Positions 52,463-60,768 of a DNA stretch of 64,000 nucleotides are shown in pieces. Each line of letters opens with the position of its first letter. Within the stretch, counting starts at the first letter, position 1. The notes beneath the pieces were generated by a model, which was not told where the DNA came from, ran no database searches, and saw only the letters and a list, made by a program, of their open reading frames with translations. The translations under genes were made by a program, and so were the position numbers. The stretch comes from Collinsella aerofaciens (GTDB taxonomy: Bacteria > Actinomycetota > Coriobacteriia > Coriobacteriales > Coriobacteriaceae). The stretch lies in assembly GCA_905213325.1 (NCBI GenBank), contig CAJMHW010000002.1, forward strand, positions 57,547-121,546, in the 5' to 3' direction.

Positions 52463-53833
52463 ATGGACCAGCGTTCCGTACGCGATATTCTTGCCGGTAA
52501 AACCTACTTTATCCGCACCTTTGGCTGCCAGATGAATCAGCACGACTCCGAGCGCGTGAGCGGTCTGCTCGATTCGTATGGTTGCCTCATGGCGCTCGAT
52601 CCCGAGCATGCCGATATTGTTGTCTTCATGACATGCTGCGTGCGCGAGGCCGCCGATACTCGCCTGTACGGCCAGTGCAATTCCTGTAAAAGCCTGCCGC
52701 CTTCGCCTTCGGGCAAGCGTGTGGTTGCCGTTGGTGGTTGCATCGCGCAGCGCGATGGCGAGGGCCTGCTCACCAACGTCGATAACGTCAATGTCATCTT
52801 TGGTACGCATTCCATCGCACATGTGGCAGAGCTCATTGCCGAGGCGTTCCTTGATGGCAAGCGTCATATCCGCACCAATGAGCATGAGGATACGGATGCC
52901 ATGAGCATGCCGTGGCATCGCGAGACCCAGTATCACGCCTGGGTGCCCATTATGACGGGCTGCAATAATTTCTGTACCTATTGCATCGTGCCGTACGTGC
53001 GCGGTCGCGAAAAGAGCCGCCCCTTCGAGGAAATTGTCGACGAGGTGACCGGTTTGGTGCGCCAGGGCGTGCGCGAGATTACGCTGCTGGGCCAAAACGT
53101 TAACTCATATGGTCGCGATCTGTTTGGCAAGCCGCGTTTTGCCGATCTGCTGCGTGCCGTGGGTGATACGGGTGTGGAGCGCATCTTCTTTACCTCTTCT
53201 CATCCTAAGGATCTGCTGCCCGAGACCATCGACGCCATGGCCGAGACGCCCGCCGTCATGCCGCAGCTTCACTTGGCCGTTCAGTCGGGCTCCACGCGTA
53301 TCCTCAAAGAGATGAATCGCCGTTATACACGCGAGGACTATCTGGGCCTGGTCGATCGCATTCGCAACCGCATGCCCGATATCGCGCTCTCGACCGATAT
53401 TATCGTTGGCTTCCCGGGCGAGACTGAAGAGGACTTTGAGCAGACGCTCTCACTTGCCGAGACGGTCCGCTATGCTCAGGCCTATACCTTCATCTATTCC
53501 AAGCGCGCCGGTACCCCGGCCGCAGAGATTGACGATCCTACGCCGCATGAGGTTATTCTCGAGCGTTTCAACCGCCTGGTTAAGGTTATCGAGACTACGG
53601 CACACGAGTATAACCAGGGTGAGCTTCATACTGTGGTGCCGGCGCTCATTGAGGGAACGAGCAAAAAGAATGACGCGGTGCTACTGGGCAAGAGTCCCAA
53701 GAATCAGACCGTGCATGCGCCTATCCCAGAGGGTTACAGCATCGACCAGCTTGTTGGCAAGATCGTTGATGTTGACGTTGACGTTGCCAAGACCTGGTAT
53801 TTGTCTGGCTCCGTTGTGGGCGAGCCGCGCTAA
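52463..53833 (+). CDS. miaB: tRNA-2-methylthio-N6-dimethylallyladenosine synthase MiaB
   Basis: Methylthiolates i6A37 of UNN-decoding tRNAs, acting on the product of MiaA. 456 aa: TFGCQMNQHDSE, MTCCVREAAD, VGGCIAQRDG, the SAM triad CNNFCTYCIVPYVRGREKSR and a C-terminal TRAM domain. ATG 52463 is nine bases after TAGGA; ATG 52457 is an alternative. The stop overlaps the miaA ATG (TAATG). Confidence 0.95.
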   Translation: MDQRSVRDILAGKTYFIRTFGCQMNQHDSERVSGLLDSYGCLMALDPEHADIVVFMTCCVREAADTRLYGQCNSCKSLPPSPSGKRVVAVGGCIAQRDGEGLLTNVDNVNVIFGTHSIAHVAELIAEAFLDGKRHIRTNEHEDTDAMSMPWHRETQYHAWVPIMTGCNNFCTYCIVPYVRGREKSRPFEEIVDEVTGLVRQGVREITLLGQNVNSYGRDLFGKPRFADLLRAVGDTGVERIFFTSSHPKDLLPETIDAMAETPAVMPQLHLAVQSGSTRILKEMNRRYTREDYLGLVDRIRNRMPDIALSTDIIVGFPGETEEDFEQTLSLAETVRYAQAYTFIYSKRAGTPAAEIDDPTPHEVILERFNRLVKVIETTAHEYNQGELHTVVPALIEGTSKKNDAVLLGKSPKNQTVHAPIPEGYSIDQLVGKIVDVDVDVAKTWYLSGSVVGEPR

Positions 53834-54771
53834 TGGTTTCTCCCAGGGCAGGACTATCCGCCGTTGCGATCGTCGGTCCGACGGCGGTTGGTAAGAGTGA
53901 TGTTGCCGACCGTTTGGCAGCTCGTCTTTCGTCCGAAGTGCTGTCGTGCGATGCGATGCAAATCTATCACGGCATGGACATCGGTACCGCAAAGATGGCG
54001 CCCGATGAGTGTACGGTGCCGCTGCGTCTCGTCGACATTGTAGAGCCGGGTGTGGCATATTCTGCTGCGCTTTATCAGGCTGACGCTCGCGCGCATGTTG
54101 AACGTCTCCTTGGTTCGGGTTGCCTGCCGGTTTTTTGCGGAGGTACGGGGCTGTATCTCAAGGCCGCCCTCGATGAGATGGACTTTCCCTCGGGTGAACT
54201 TGAGGACGATCGTCGTATGGGCTATCAGGAGCTTGCCGAGCGTATTGGCGAGGAAGAGCTGCATGCCCTGCTTGCCGAGCGCGACCCAGAATCGGCTGCT
54301 GTTATTCATCCCCATAATGTGCGCCGTGTGATTCGTGCGCTCGAGATGCATGATGATGGTATTTCCTATGCACAGCAAAAAAGTCAGTTTAGTGTTCCGC
54401 GCGAGCATTATCATGCTCTATGGTTTGGTCTGACGCGTAATCGCGAGGTGCTCTACGAGCGCATTAACCTGCGCGTCGATCTGATGTTTGAGCAGGGTCT
54501 TGTCGATGAGGTTCGCGGTCTTATGGACCAGGGGCTGGGAGATGCCCTGACTTCGATGCAGGCAATTGGCTATAAAGAGATCATTGATGCTTTCAATGGC
54601 GTGATTTCTATGGATGAGGCTCGCGAACTCATCAAGATGCGTTCGCGTCGCTATGCCAAACGTCAGCTTTCGTGGTTTAAGCGCGATGACCGTATCGTGT
54701 GGTTTGATATGGACGAGTTTACGATCGATGAGGTCGTTGAGGACATCCTGCATCGTATTGAGGCTGCCTAA
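53833..54771 (+). CDS. miaA: tRNA dimethylallyltransferase MiaA
   Basis: Transfers the dimethylallyl group from DMAPP to A37 of tRNA, linking the isoprenoid pathway (dxr and ispG in this window) to decoding. 312 aa: P-loop VGPTAVGKSD, LSCDAMQIYHGMDIGTAK, FCGGTGLYLKA, and QAIGYKEI near the end. Overlaps both miaB and hflX by TAATG junctions, so miaB-miaA-hflX is one coupled unit. Confidence 0.95.
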   Translation: MVSPRAGLSAVAIVGPTAVGKSDVADRLAARLSSEVLSCDAMQIYHGMDIGTAKMAPDECTVPLRLVDIVEPGVAYSAALYQADARAHVERLLGSGCLPVFCGGTGLYLKAALDEMDFPSGELEDDRRMGYQELAERIGEEELHALLAERDPESAAVIHPHNVRRVIRALEMHDDGISYAQQKSQFSVPREHYHALWFGLTRNREVLYERINLRVDLMFEQGLVDEVRGLMDQGLGDALTSMQAIGYKEIIDAFNGVISMDEARELIKMRSRRYAKRQLSWFKRDDRIVWFDMDEFTIDEVVEDILHRIEAA

Positions 54772-56060
54772 TGGCCCGTTTCCCCCTTGTTCCCACGGCA
54801 CCCGAGCCCGAGCGTGCCATATTAGTTGGTGTTGAGTGGCGCGACAATGCATGGCCGCTCGATCGCTCGCTTGATGAGCTGGAGCGTCTTACCCACACGG
54901 CTGGTGCCCAGTGCGTGGCACGCTTGTCACAGCGTTTGGTAAAGCCGTATCCTAAATCGTTTATCGGTTCCGGTAAGGTTGAAGAGCTGTGCGGCCTGGT
55001 GCATCGCATGGATGCCGATGTCGTTATTTTTGACGACGACCTGACGCCCTCGCAGCAATCCTATTTGGAGAAAGCCGTGGGCGAGCCGGTAAAGATTATC
55101 GATCGTACGGCACTGATCTTGGATATTTTTGGCCTGCATGCTCAGACGCGTGAGGGACGCCTACAGGTACAGCTGGCACAGCTTCAATATCTGTTGCCTC
55201 GTCTGCGTGGCATGTGGAGCCATCTCGCCAAGGAACAGACGCGCGGCGGCATCGGCTCACGCTTTGGTCAGGGCGAAAGTCAGCTCGAGGTCGACCGTCG
55301 CCTCATTCGTAATAAGATCGCTGCGCTTCGTCGTGAGCTCAAGCAGGTTGAACAGCGTCGCGATGTTCAATCCAAGAGCCGCATTGAGTCACCGGCGTTT
55401 CGCGTCGCGTTAGCCGGTTATACCAATGCGGGTAAATCGTCGTTGCTCAATCGTCTGACCGGATCTACGGTGCTTTCGCAGGACAAGCTGTTTGCTACGC
55501 TCGACCCGACGACGCGTTCGTATCGCCTGCCCGGCGGTCGTGGCATGACGATTACCGATACTGTTGGCTTTATTCAAAAGCTACCGCATGGTCTCGTTGA
55601 TGCCTTTAAGTCCACGCTGTCTGAGGTTCTTGGTGCCGATCTGATCCTTAAAGTTGTGGATGCCTCTGACGAGGACTACGAGCGCCAGCTCGAGGCAGTC
55701 GATCGCGTTCTTGACGAGATCGGTGCCGGCGAGCGTTTGACGCTTACGGTGTTCAATAAAATCGATCTTCTCGATAGCGTTGATCGATTGAGTTTCCGTC
55801 GTCGCTATCCCGAGGCCGTGCTGTTCTCGGCCCAGACGGGCGAGGGACTCGACGATCTCGTCGACCGTATTGCTCGCGAGGCGGCTGCCACCGATGTGTT
55901 GCTCTCCGCTGAAATCCCGTATCGCGAGGGCGCCCTCATCACGCTGGTGCATGAACAGGGAACCCTTTTGCACGAGGAATATCTTGAGGGCGGCGTTCGT
56001 ATTGTTGCGAAGCTGCCGGCTCGTATCGCGCCGCGGCTCAAGCGTTATCGCACCGAGTAG
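54771..56060 (+). CDS. hflX: Ribosome-associated GTPase HflX
   Basis: Splits stalled or hibernating ribosomes. 429 aa: N-terminal HflX domain (KSFIGSGKVEEL, DDDLTPSQQ, RTALILDIF), glycine-rich helical linker (TRGGIGSRFGQGESQLEVDRR), G domain with GYTNAGKSSLLNRL, DTVGFI and NKID. ATG overlaps the miaA stop. Its last 16 bp overlap the convergent minus-strand gene, leaving no room for a terminator between them. Confidence 0.95.
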   Translation: MARFPLVPTAPEPERAILVGVEWRDNAWPLDRSLDELERLTHTAGAQCVARLSQRLVKPYPKSFIGSGKVEELCGLVHRMDADVVIFDDDLTPSQQSYLEKAVGEPVKIIDRTALILDIFGLHAQTREGRLQVQLAQLQYLLPRLRGMWSHLAKEQTRGGIGSRFGQGESQLEVDRRLIRNKIAALRRELKQVEQRRDVQSKSRIESPAFRVALAGYTNAGKSSLLNRLTGSTVLSQDKLFATLDPTTRSYRLPGGRGMTITDTVGFIQKLPHGLVDAFKSTLSEVLGADLILKVVDASDEDYERQLEAVDRVLDEIGAGERLTLTVFNKIDLLDSVDRLSFRRRYPEAVLFSAQTGEGLDDLVDRIAREAAATDVLLSAEIPYREGALITLVHEQGTLLHEEYLEGGVRIVAKLPARIAPRLKRYRTE

Positions 56061-56749
56061 ACGAGCTCCAAAAAGCCCAGAATAATGGGCTGATGCAGTA
56101 GATAAAAGGGGAGTGCGTGACGTCCAAGGCTGGCGAGCTCCGGGATGGGATTGGCGTAGGCCCAGCTAGGGACGGTCTTATCGATTCCCTTCGCTATGTG
56201 TGCGGCGAAGTATCCTGCAAGATACATAAAGAAAAACGGGATGATGGGGTAGTAATCACCTGAGACAAACCCAGGGCTCGGAAATCCCAGCCACGCCAGG
56301 TAGGGGACAGGGTAGATCGTTTTGGGGATGCTCCAGGTGAGGGCAAACAACAAAAGGCATAGGGACATGCCCCATCTCGCCGATATCTTCTTAAGGACGG
56401 GATCGGTCAACGCCACGATGCCGGTACATGCGGCCATGCAGTAGATGATGCCAAAATTAACAGAATCGTCAACTGAGACAAGTGTTGTTGCCAACCAGAC
56501 GACGAGTGCTGCTAAGGCGTATTTGGCGGCACGTTTGCTATTGTTGCGCGAAAGGGTGCACATCCAACCCGCGATAAACAAAAATACCCAGCTGATGCTG
56601 GCGCGCCAGATGTCTTGAAAGACAGTCTGGGTAAACCAGGGCATATCCCAGTCGTACAGGTAGGCAAGATCGTAGCAAGCGTGAAAACCTGCCATTGAAA
56701 TCATCGTAAGCCCGCGGACGGTATCAAAGATGGTGATGCGTTTTTGCAT
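56045..56749 (-). CDS. Membrane protein of the DUF1624 / heparan-N-acetyltransferase-like family
   Basis: 234 aa with about seven membrane helices. RITIFDTVRGLTMISMAGFHACYDL at the start carries the conserved Arg-Gly and His of the HGSNAT/DUF1624 acyltransferase-like fold; FYLLHQP near the end is the usual final helix motif. Likely an envelope acyl-group transferase of unknown substrate. Its ATG overlaps the lexA stop (TAATG on the minus strand), so it is translated together with lexA and should be SOS-induced. The 3' end overlaps hflX by 16 bp. Confidence 0.75.
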   Translation of the reverse strand: MQKRITIFDTVRGLTMISMAGFHACYDLAYLYDWDMPWFTQTVFQDIWRASISWVFLFIAGWMCTLSRNNSKRAAKYALAALVVWLATTLVSVDDSVNFGIIYCMAACTGIVALTDPVLKKISARWGMSLCLLLFALTWSIPKTIYPVPYLAWLGFPSPGFVSGDYYPIIPFFFMYLAGYFAAHIAKGIDKTVPSWAYANPIPELASLGRHALPFYLLHQPIILGFLELVYSVR

Positions 56750-57393
56750 TACGAGAACCGGCGCATCAAGCCGACGACTTTGCCCAAGATAACGGGATTC
56801 GTTGCATAGATAGGCTCCATGGTGTCATTCTCAGGCTGCAGGCGTACGCGTCCCTGCTCCTTGTAGAACGTCTTGACGGTCGCTGAACCATCAATCATAG
56901 CCACGACAATTTCGCCGTTCATGGCACTCTTTTGTTCACGGACGATGATGTAATCGCCATTGAAGATACCGACATTGATCATTGAGCTCCCATGCACCTC
57001 AAGGATAAAGGAACCCTGATCAGTGGCGATTTCGGTCGGGATAGTAAATGTGTCTTCGATATTCTGCTCGGCCAGAATGGGAATCCCAGCCGCGACGCGA
57101 CCAACGAGCGGTAGTGAGACCGTTCCGCGAGGTGCGGTGGTCTCGTCAGATTTAGAAATTGAGACAGAGGAACCGTCCTCGTTAAAGAGTTCCAGAGCGC
57201 GCGGTTTGGTGGCATCGCGCTTGAGTAGCCCGCGCGCCTCCAGGGCAGATAGATGGGCGTGCACGGTGCTGGGGGAGGAAAGGCCCACGGCAGAAGCCAT
57301 CTCGCGCACGCTGGGCGGATAACCCTTCTCCTGCTGATATTCCTTGATGAAGTCGTAAATTTGCTGCTGACGCTTGGTAATTTTGCGAGCCAT
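56749..57393 (-). CDS. lexA: LexA repressor
   Basis: SOS repressor that self-cleaves when RecA is active. 214 aa: winged helix (YPPSVREMASAVGLSSPSTVHAHLSALEARGLL, about 24-57), cleavage site VAAG-IP at about 102-103, catalytic Ser137 in VHGSSM (GSSM rather than the common GDSM) and Lys174 in ATVKTFY. The start at 57393 (MARKITKRQQ) has AGAGGA upstream; longer in-frame starts at 57414 and 57498 would extend into the operators. Three LexA boxes lie upstream. An acyltransferase-like gene is coupled downstream. Confidence 0.97.
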   Translation of the reverse strand: MARKITKRQQQIYDFIKEYQQEKGYPPSVREMASAVGLSSPSTVHAHLSALEARGLLKRDATKPRALELFNEDGSSVSISKSDETTAPRGTVSLPLVGRVAAGIPILAEQNIEDTFTIPTEIATDQGSFILEVHGSSMINVGIFNGDYIIVREQKSAMNGEIVVAMIDGSATVKTFYKEQGRVRLQPENDTMEPIYATNPVILGKVVGLMRRFS

Positions 57394-57416
57394 CAGGGCA
57401 TCCTCTCTACCCATGT

Positions 57417-57430
57417 CAAACAAATGTTCG
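57417..57430. promoter_or_regulatory. LexA box 1 (one mismatch)
   Basis: CAAACAAATGTTCG, one base from CGAAC-N4-GTTCG, 24 bp upstream of the lexA start. Confidence 0.65.
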
Positions 57431-57438
57431 AATTTTGC

Positions 57439-57466
57439 TTGACAGGAACAACTGTTCGAAGATAAT
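57439..57466 (+). promoter_or_regulatory. Probable promoter of the LysM gene
   Basis: TTGACA (57439-57444), 16-bp spacer, GATAAT (57461-57466). LexA box 2 fills the spacer. A second candidate, TAGACA-N17-TGATAA at 57492-57520, lies nearer the gene. Confidence 0.55.
57445..57458. promoter_or_regulatory. LexA box 2
   Basis: GGAACAACTGTTCG, GAAC-N4-GTTC core, inside the spacer of the plus-strand promoter, the classic repressing position. Confidence 0.82.
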
Positions 57467-57472
57467 AATAAC

Positions 57473-57486
57473 CGAACATTCGTTCT
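57473..57486. promoter_or_regulatory. LexA box 3
   Basis: CGAACATTCGTTCT, GAAC-N4-GTTC core, near the expected start of the plus-strand transcript. Confidence 0.82.
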
Positions 57487-57553
57487 CGCGCTAGACATTT
57501 TTGTCCGCGCGGCTTGATAAAACTGTTCTCAGCAAAACACGCGAGAGGAGAAC

Positions 57554-58006
57554 ATGATGAACGCAACGAATATGGTCCAGGGAAACCTCGCCCTTAAGCT
57601 CGAGACGTCTGCAGAATACACTTTTACGGTTGTTCAGGGTGGCTGCTCCGGCTTTCAGCCTTTGACCGTAAAGCCTGCTCGCAATCAGCAGGCTGTAGCC
57701 GCGCCGGGCCGCGTTGCCCTGAAGGTTCCGACGATTGTCGCCGTTGCCGTTGCGCTTACGCTCTTCTTTGTCCTCGCTACGTCGGTCTTTAGCGCTCGTC
57801 ACGCCGCGTATGCCGAGTCCGTTTCCAACGTTACCTATGAGACCATTCGCGTTCAGTCTGGTGATTCTCTTTGGTCGCTTGCCGAGGAATATCCAATCGA
57901 AGGCCTTTCCACGCAAGAGACTTCCGACATGATCCGTAACGTCAATCATCTGGAGCATGGTTCGCTCGCCGCCGGTGCGCATCTTAAGGTTCCTGCTCGT
58001 TCGTAA
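57554..58006 (+). CDS. LysM-domain membrane protein, probable SOS cell-division suppressor (YneA/ChiZ-like)
   Basis: 150 aa: cytosolic N terminus, one membrane helix at about 58-80, and an extracytoplasmic LysM peptidoglycan-binding domain at about 95-147 (IRVQSGDSLWSLAEEYP, HLKVPARS). It is divergent from lexA with LexA boxes between, the same position as yneA in Bacillus and Rv2719c/chiZ in Mycobacterium, both SOS-linked genes affecting division. Sequence similarity to those is only architectural. AGAGGAG precedes ATG 57554. nrdR follows 51 bp later, as in mycobacteria. Confidence 0.82.
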   Translation: MMNATNMVQGNLALKLETSAEYTFTVVQGGCSGFQPLTVKPARNQQAVAAPGRVALKVPTIVAVAVALTLFFVLATSVFSARHAAYAESVSNVTYETIRVQSGDSLWSLAEEYPIEGLSTQETSDMIRNVNHLEHGSLAAGAHLKVPARS

Positions 58007-58057
58007 TCATTATCGCGCTGCGCATGGTACCCTTGTTATCGTTTAAGAGGAGGTACC

Positions 58058-58501
58058 ATGCGCTGTCCCAAATGCGGCAAGGCACATACCCGCGTCGTTG
58101 ATTCCCGTATGCAGGAGTCAAATAACACCATTAAGCGTCGCCGCGAATGTTGCTCGTGTAACTATCGCTTTACAACGTTCGAACGATGCGAAGACCCAAT
58201 CGAGGTCATTAAGTCGGACGGAACCAAGCAGCGGTTCGATCGCAATAAGCTGCTCGTCGGCTTGATGCGCGCCACTATCAAGCGCGATATCGACACTAAG
58301 AAGCTCAATGAGATTATCGATGACATCGAGGTCGAGCTGCGCTCTCGCACGCTGACGGCCGTTACGTCCCATGAGTTGGGTGACATGGTACTCAAGCGCT
58401 TGGCCAAGATCGACAAGGTGGCGTACATCCGCTTTGCCTCGGTCTACCGCGATTTCAAAGACGTCGATGAGTTTCTGCAAGAGCTCGACAAGCTAAGGTG
58501 A
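58058..58501 (+). CDS. nrdR: Transcriptional repressor NrdR
   Basis: Represses ribonucleotide reductase genes when its ATP-cone binds ATP/dATP. 147 aa: zinc ribbon with C3, C6, C31, C34 (MRCPKCGK...RRRECCSC), DNA-binding RFTTFER, and an ATP-cone at about 49-139. GAGGAGG before ATG 58058. It and the following dut both act on dNTP supply and quality, which suits an SOS-region operon. Confidence 0.96.
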   Translation: MRCPKCGKAHTRVVDSRMQESNNTIKRRRECCSCNYRFTTFERCEDPIEVIKSDGTKQRFDRNKLLVGLMRATIKRDIDTKKLNEIIDDIEVELRSRTLTAVTSHELGDMVLKRLAKIDKVAYIRFASVYRDFKDVDEFLQELDKLR

Positions 58502-58505
58502 TTCC

Positions 58506-58949
58506 ATGTCCAACATTACCGTCAACATAAAGCGTCTCGACCCCACCGTCGAGCTTCCCAAATACGCCCATCCCACCGATGCCGGCTTGGATTTGCGCTC
58601 CAACGAGGACTGCATTCTGAAGCCCTTCGAACGCCGTCTGGTCTCTACTGGGCTGGCCATCGCCCTGCCCGATGGCTACGCCGGCTTCGTCCAGCCCCGA
58701 AGCGGTTTGGCCATCAAGCAGGGCCTGTCTATAGTCAATACGCCGGGCCTCATCGACGCCCACTACCGAGGAGAACTCAAGGTTATCCTCATTAACCTGG
58801 ATCCTACCAACAACATCCAAATCAACAAAGGCGACCGCATAGCCCAACTCGTCATCCAAGAAGTCCCCACGGTCAACCTCATAGAAGTAGAAGAACTAGA
58901 CGAAACCGACCGAGGCAACGGAGGCTTCGGCTCCAGCGGCGTGGCTTAG
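58506..58949 (+). CDS. dut: Deoxyuridine 5'-triphosphate nucleotidohydrolase
   Basis: Hydrolyses dUTP to dUMP, keeping uracil out of DNA. 147 aa with all five trimeric dUTPase motifs: [31 protein letters not shown] and [13 protein letters not shown] 58506 is four bases after nrdR. From about 58800 to the end, codons change from the G-ending forms normal here to CAA, AAA, GAA, ATA, CTA and CGA. A block of large palindromes begins 15 bp downstream. Confidence 0.95.
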   Translation: MSNITVNIKRLDPTVELPKYAHPTDAGLDLRSNEDCILKPFERRLVSTGLAIALPDGYAGFVQPRSGLAIKQGLSIVNTPGLIDAHYRGELKVILINLDPTNNIQINKGDRIAQLVIQEVPTVNLIEVEELDETDRGNGGFGSSGVA

Positions 58950-58963
58950 TCGCATAGCCTCTT

Positions 58964-59078
58964 ACGTTCGCTCACCTGTGGGAGAGCCCTATATATCATC
59001 CCGTGCTCAAACATTCTCGCGTTGCTGCGAAACTGCGCGCGGGACGATATATAGGTCTCTCCCACAGGTGAGCTACGT
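58964..59078. repeat. Nested palindrome 1 of the dut-downstream block
   Basis: Outer arms GCTCACCTGTGGGAGAG (58970-58986) and 59057-59073 pair over 17 bp without mismatch, framed by ACGT. Next CCTATATATC (58988-58997) with GATATATAGG (59046-59055) and TCCC with GGGA. The centre holds core X: GCTCAAACATTCTCGC (59005-59020) then GCGAAACTGCGCG (59027-59039). Confidence 0.85.
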
Positions 59079-59130
59079 TTACTTGCTAGCGGCTACGCCG
59101 GGTTCGCCCCAGTTAGAGCCTGCGAAGGTA

Positions 59131-59218
59131 GAAACAAAATATCTAATAATAGTTAGCCGGTGCGACAAAGCGATTGTTCCTTTGTCGCACCGGCTAACCA
59201 GTAAGATAATTTTGTTTC
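59131..59218. repeat. Nested palindrome 2 of the dut-downstream block
   Basis: Inner arms GTTAGCCGGTGCGACAAAG (59152-59170) and 59180-59198 pair over 19 bp without mismatch, loop CGATTGTTC. Outer arms GAAACAAAATATCT (59131-59144) and 59204-59218 pair with one extra base. It could end transcripts from both sides, though no T run directly follows the inner stem. Confidence 0.85.
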
Positions 59219-59228
59219 AAGCGAGTAG

Positions 59229-59324
59229 CCGCCCGCCCGCTTCTCACACATATCGTTCCACGCGCAGTTTCGCAGCGAGCGAAGCGAAGCGAGAATGTTT
59301 GAGCATGGAATGATATAAGGGCGG
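59229..59324. repeat. Nested palindrome 3 of the dut-downstream block
   Basis: Outer CCGCCC (59229-59234) with GGGCGG (59319-59324), then ATATC-g-TTCCA (59250-59260) with TGGAA-t-GATAT (59306-59316). The centre is core X in inverted orientation: CGCGCAGTTTCGC (59261-59273) and GCGAGAATGTTTGAGC (59289-59304), both identical to palindrome 1, with a longer GCGA-rich spacer. Confidence 0.82.
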
Positions 59325-59349
59325 CTCCGGCAGAGCGGCGGACATTCGA

Positions 59350-60651
59350 CTAGCGGATATGCGCGGGCTTTCCGCCCCAGTAGAAGCGGCAGAAGGCTCG
59401 TTTGCGCTTTTGGGGTTTGCCGGTTAGCTCCATGGTTGCAATGGCGATATCCTCGGCTGCGCGTGGACGGCGCAGGACTTCACCATTGATGAGCAGTGCC
59501 TTGAGCGACTCCGGATGATCGTGGAGATGGCGCAACGTCACGATGAGTTCTCGTGCGGTGGTGACATGCATGCTGGCGCCCATGCCGGTGAGCATCGTGG
59601 TGTTTGCCTTTTCCTGGCCATAGGACTTGCCCAGCAGGATCATCGGCAGATGCGCGCACAGGCACTCGGTGACGGTGAGTCCGCCCGATTTGAGAATTGC
59701 CAGGTCGCAGCCGTGCATGAGGGCCGCCATGTCGTCCACGTAGTCTAGAACCGTGACGTTTTCGAGCTTCATGGCGTCGAAGAGCGTCTTGAGTCGGGTG
59801 GCGTATTCTTTATCCTTGCCCGGTAAAAAGACAAAGTGCATGTCCTCAAAGCTGCGTAAGAAGGGGAGCGTGTGGTCCATCGCGGCGCGGAAACGCACGT
59901 ATGGTTGGGGTAAACTGGCACCGGCCATCACCAATACGACGGTTTTGTCTATGGGGAGATTGAACTTGCTGAGCTCATCTTCGCGTTTGTAATCTGAATC
60001 GAAACCGGCTCGGATGGGGATGCCCGTTATGCGGATCTTTGACTCGGGAACCTTGCGCGGGCGCAGCGTTTCGGCCATAAACTCGTTGGCTACACAGAAT
60101 AGGTCGGTGTCCTTGTGGGGCCAAAAGCCTTCGACTTCGTAATCGGTCGGCACACAGATGACCGGGTAATCGATACCCGTAATTACGCGGGCGCCCACGG
60201 CAACATTGGCTGCTGTGATGTGCGTTGCGACCACGGCTATAGGCCTGCGGCGACGAATATATTCGTTGAAGGCGGGGAACATAATACGCGACCATGCCGT
60301 GCCGCCACCCCAGAGAAGATGTCCCGTAAGCGTATATCGCCAGGTCAGGTCGTAAATGGGGCGTGTGGCTCCCGTAAAAGAAGCCGCGGTCTTATTGCCG
60401 TCGAATTTAATACGTCCAAAATCAAGGATATCGAGCACTTCAATTTCAATATCCTCAGGGATTCCCTTGGTGCCGCGGATAAGTTCAAATGCTTGTGCAA
60501 TCGCGTTGGCGGCGGCTTTGTGGCCCGATCCAACCGATGCGTGCACAATGGTTACCAGGGATTTTTGTGCAGGTGAAACGGTCATTTGCTCCGGTTGGGG
60601 AGTGGCTTGCATGGGCAGGGGAGCGCTATTGCCCGTCTGCGTTTGATCCAT
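59350..60651 (-). CDS. Glycosyltransferase of the MGDG synthase / MurG-like (GT28) type
   Basis: 433 aa, GT-B fold. The N-terminal domain has VTIVHASVGSGHKAAANAI, the MGDG-synthase signature, and TDYEVEGFWPH; the C-terminal domain has GGLTVTECLCAHLPMIL for nucleotide-sugar binding. Such enzymes put sugars on diacylglycerol to make membrane glycolipids, often lipoteichoic-acid anchors. ATG 60651 follows GAAGGGGAG; a 21-residue in-frame extension to 60714 lacks a site. Residues 1-35 are low complexity. Divergent from trxB. Confidence 0.85.
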   Translation of the reverse strand: MDQTQTGNSAPLPMQATPQPEQMTVSPAQKSLVTIVHASVGSGHKAAANAIAQAFELIRGTKGIPEDIEIEVLDILDFGRIKFDGNKTAASFTGATRPIYDLTWRYTLTGHLLWGGGTAWSRIMFPAFNEYIRRRRPIAVVATHITAANVAVGARVITGIDYPVICVPTDYEVEGFWPHKDTDLFCVANEFMAETLRPRKVPESKIRITGIPIRAGFDSDYKREDELSKFNLPIDKTVVLVMAGASLPQPYVRFRAAMDHTLPFLRSFEDMHFVFLPGKDKEYATRLKTLFDAMKLENVTVLDYVDDMAALMHGCDLAILKSGGLTVTECLCAHLPMILLGKSYGQEKANTTMLTGMGASMHVTTARELIVTLRHLHDHPESLKALLINGEVLRRPRAAEDIAIATMELTGKPQKRKRAFCRFYWGGKPAHIR

Positions 60652-60768
60652 CGATAACTCCCCTTCAGCTTTGTTACGCGATTTATCATTGTAGTGCATG
60701 AGTGTCATGTTCACGTAAATTTGGGTATGAGCGCAAAGAACGACAACGTTTCGACGAGAGGATTCTTC

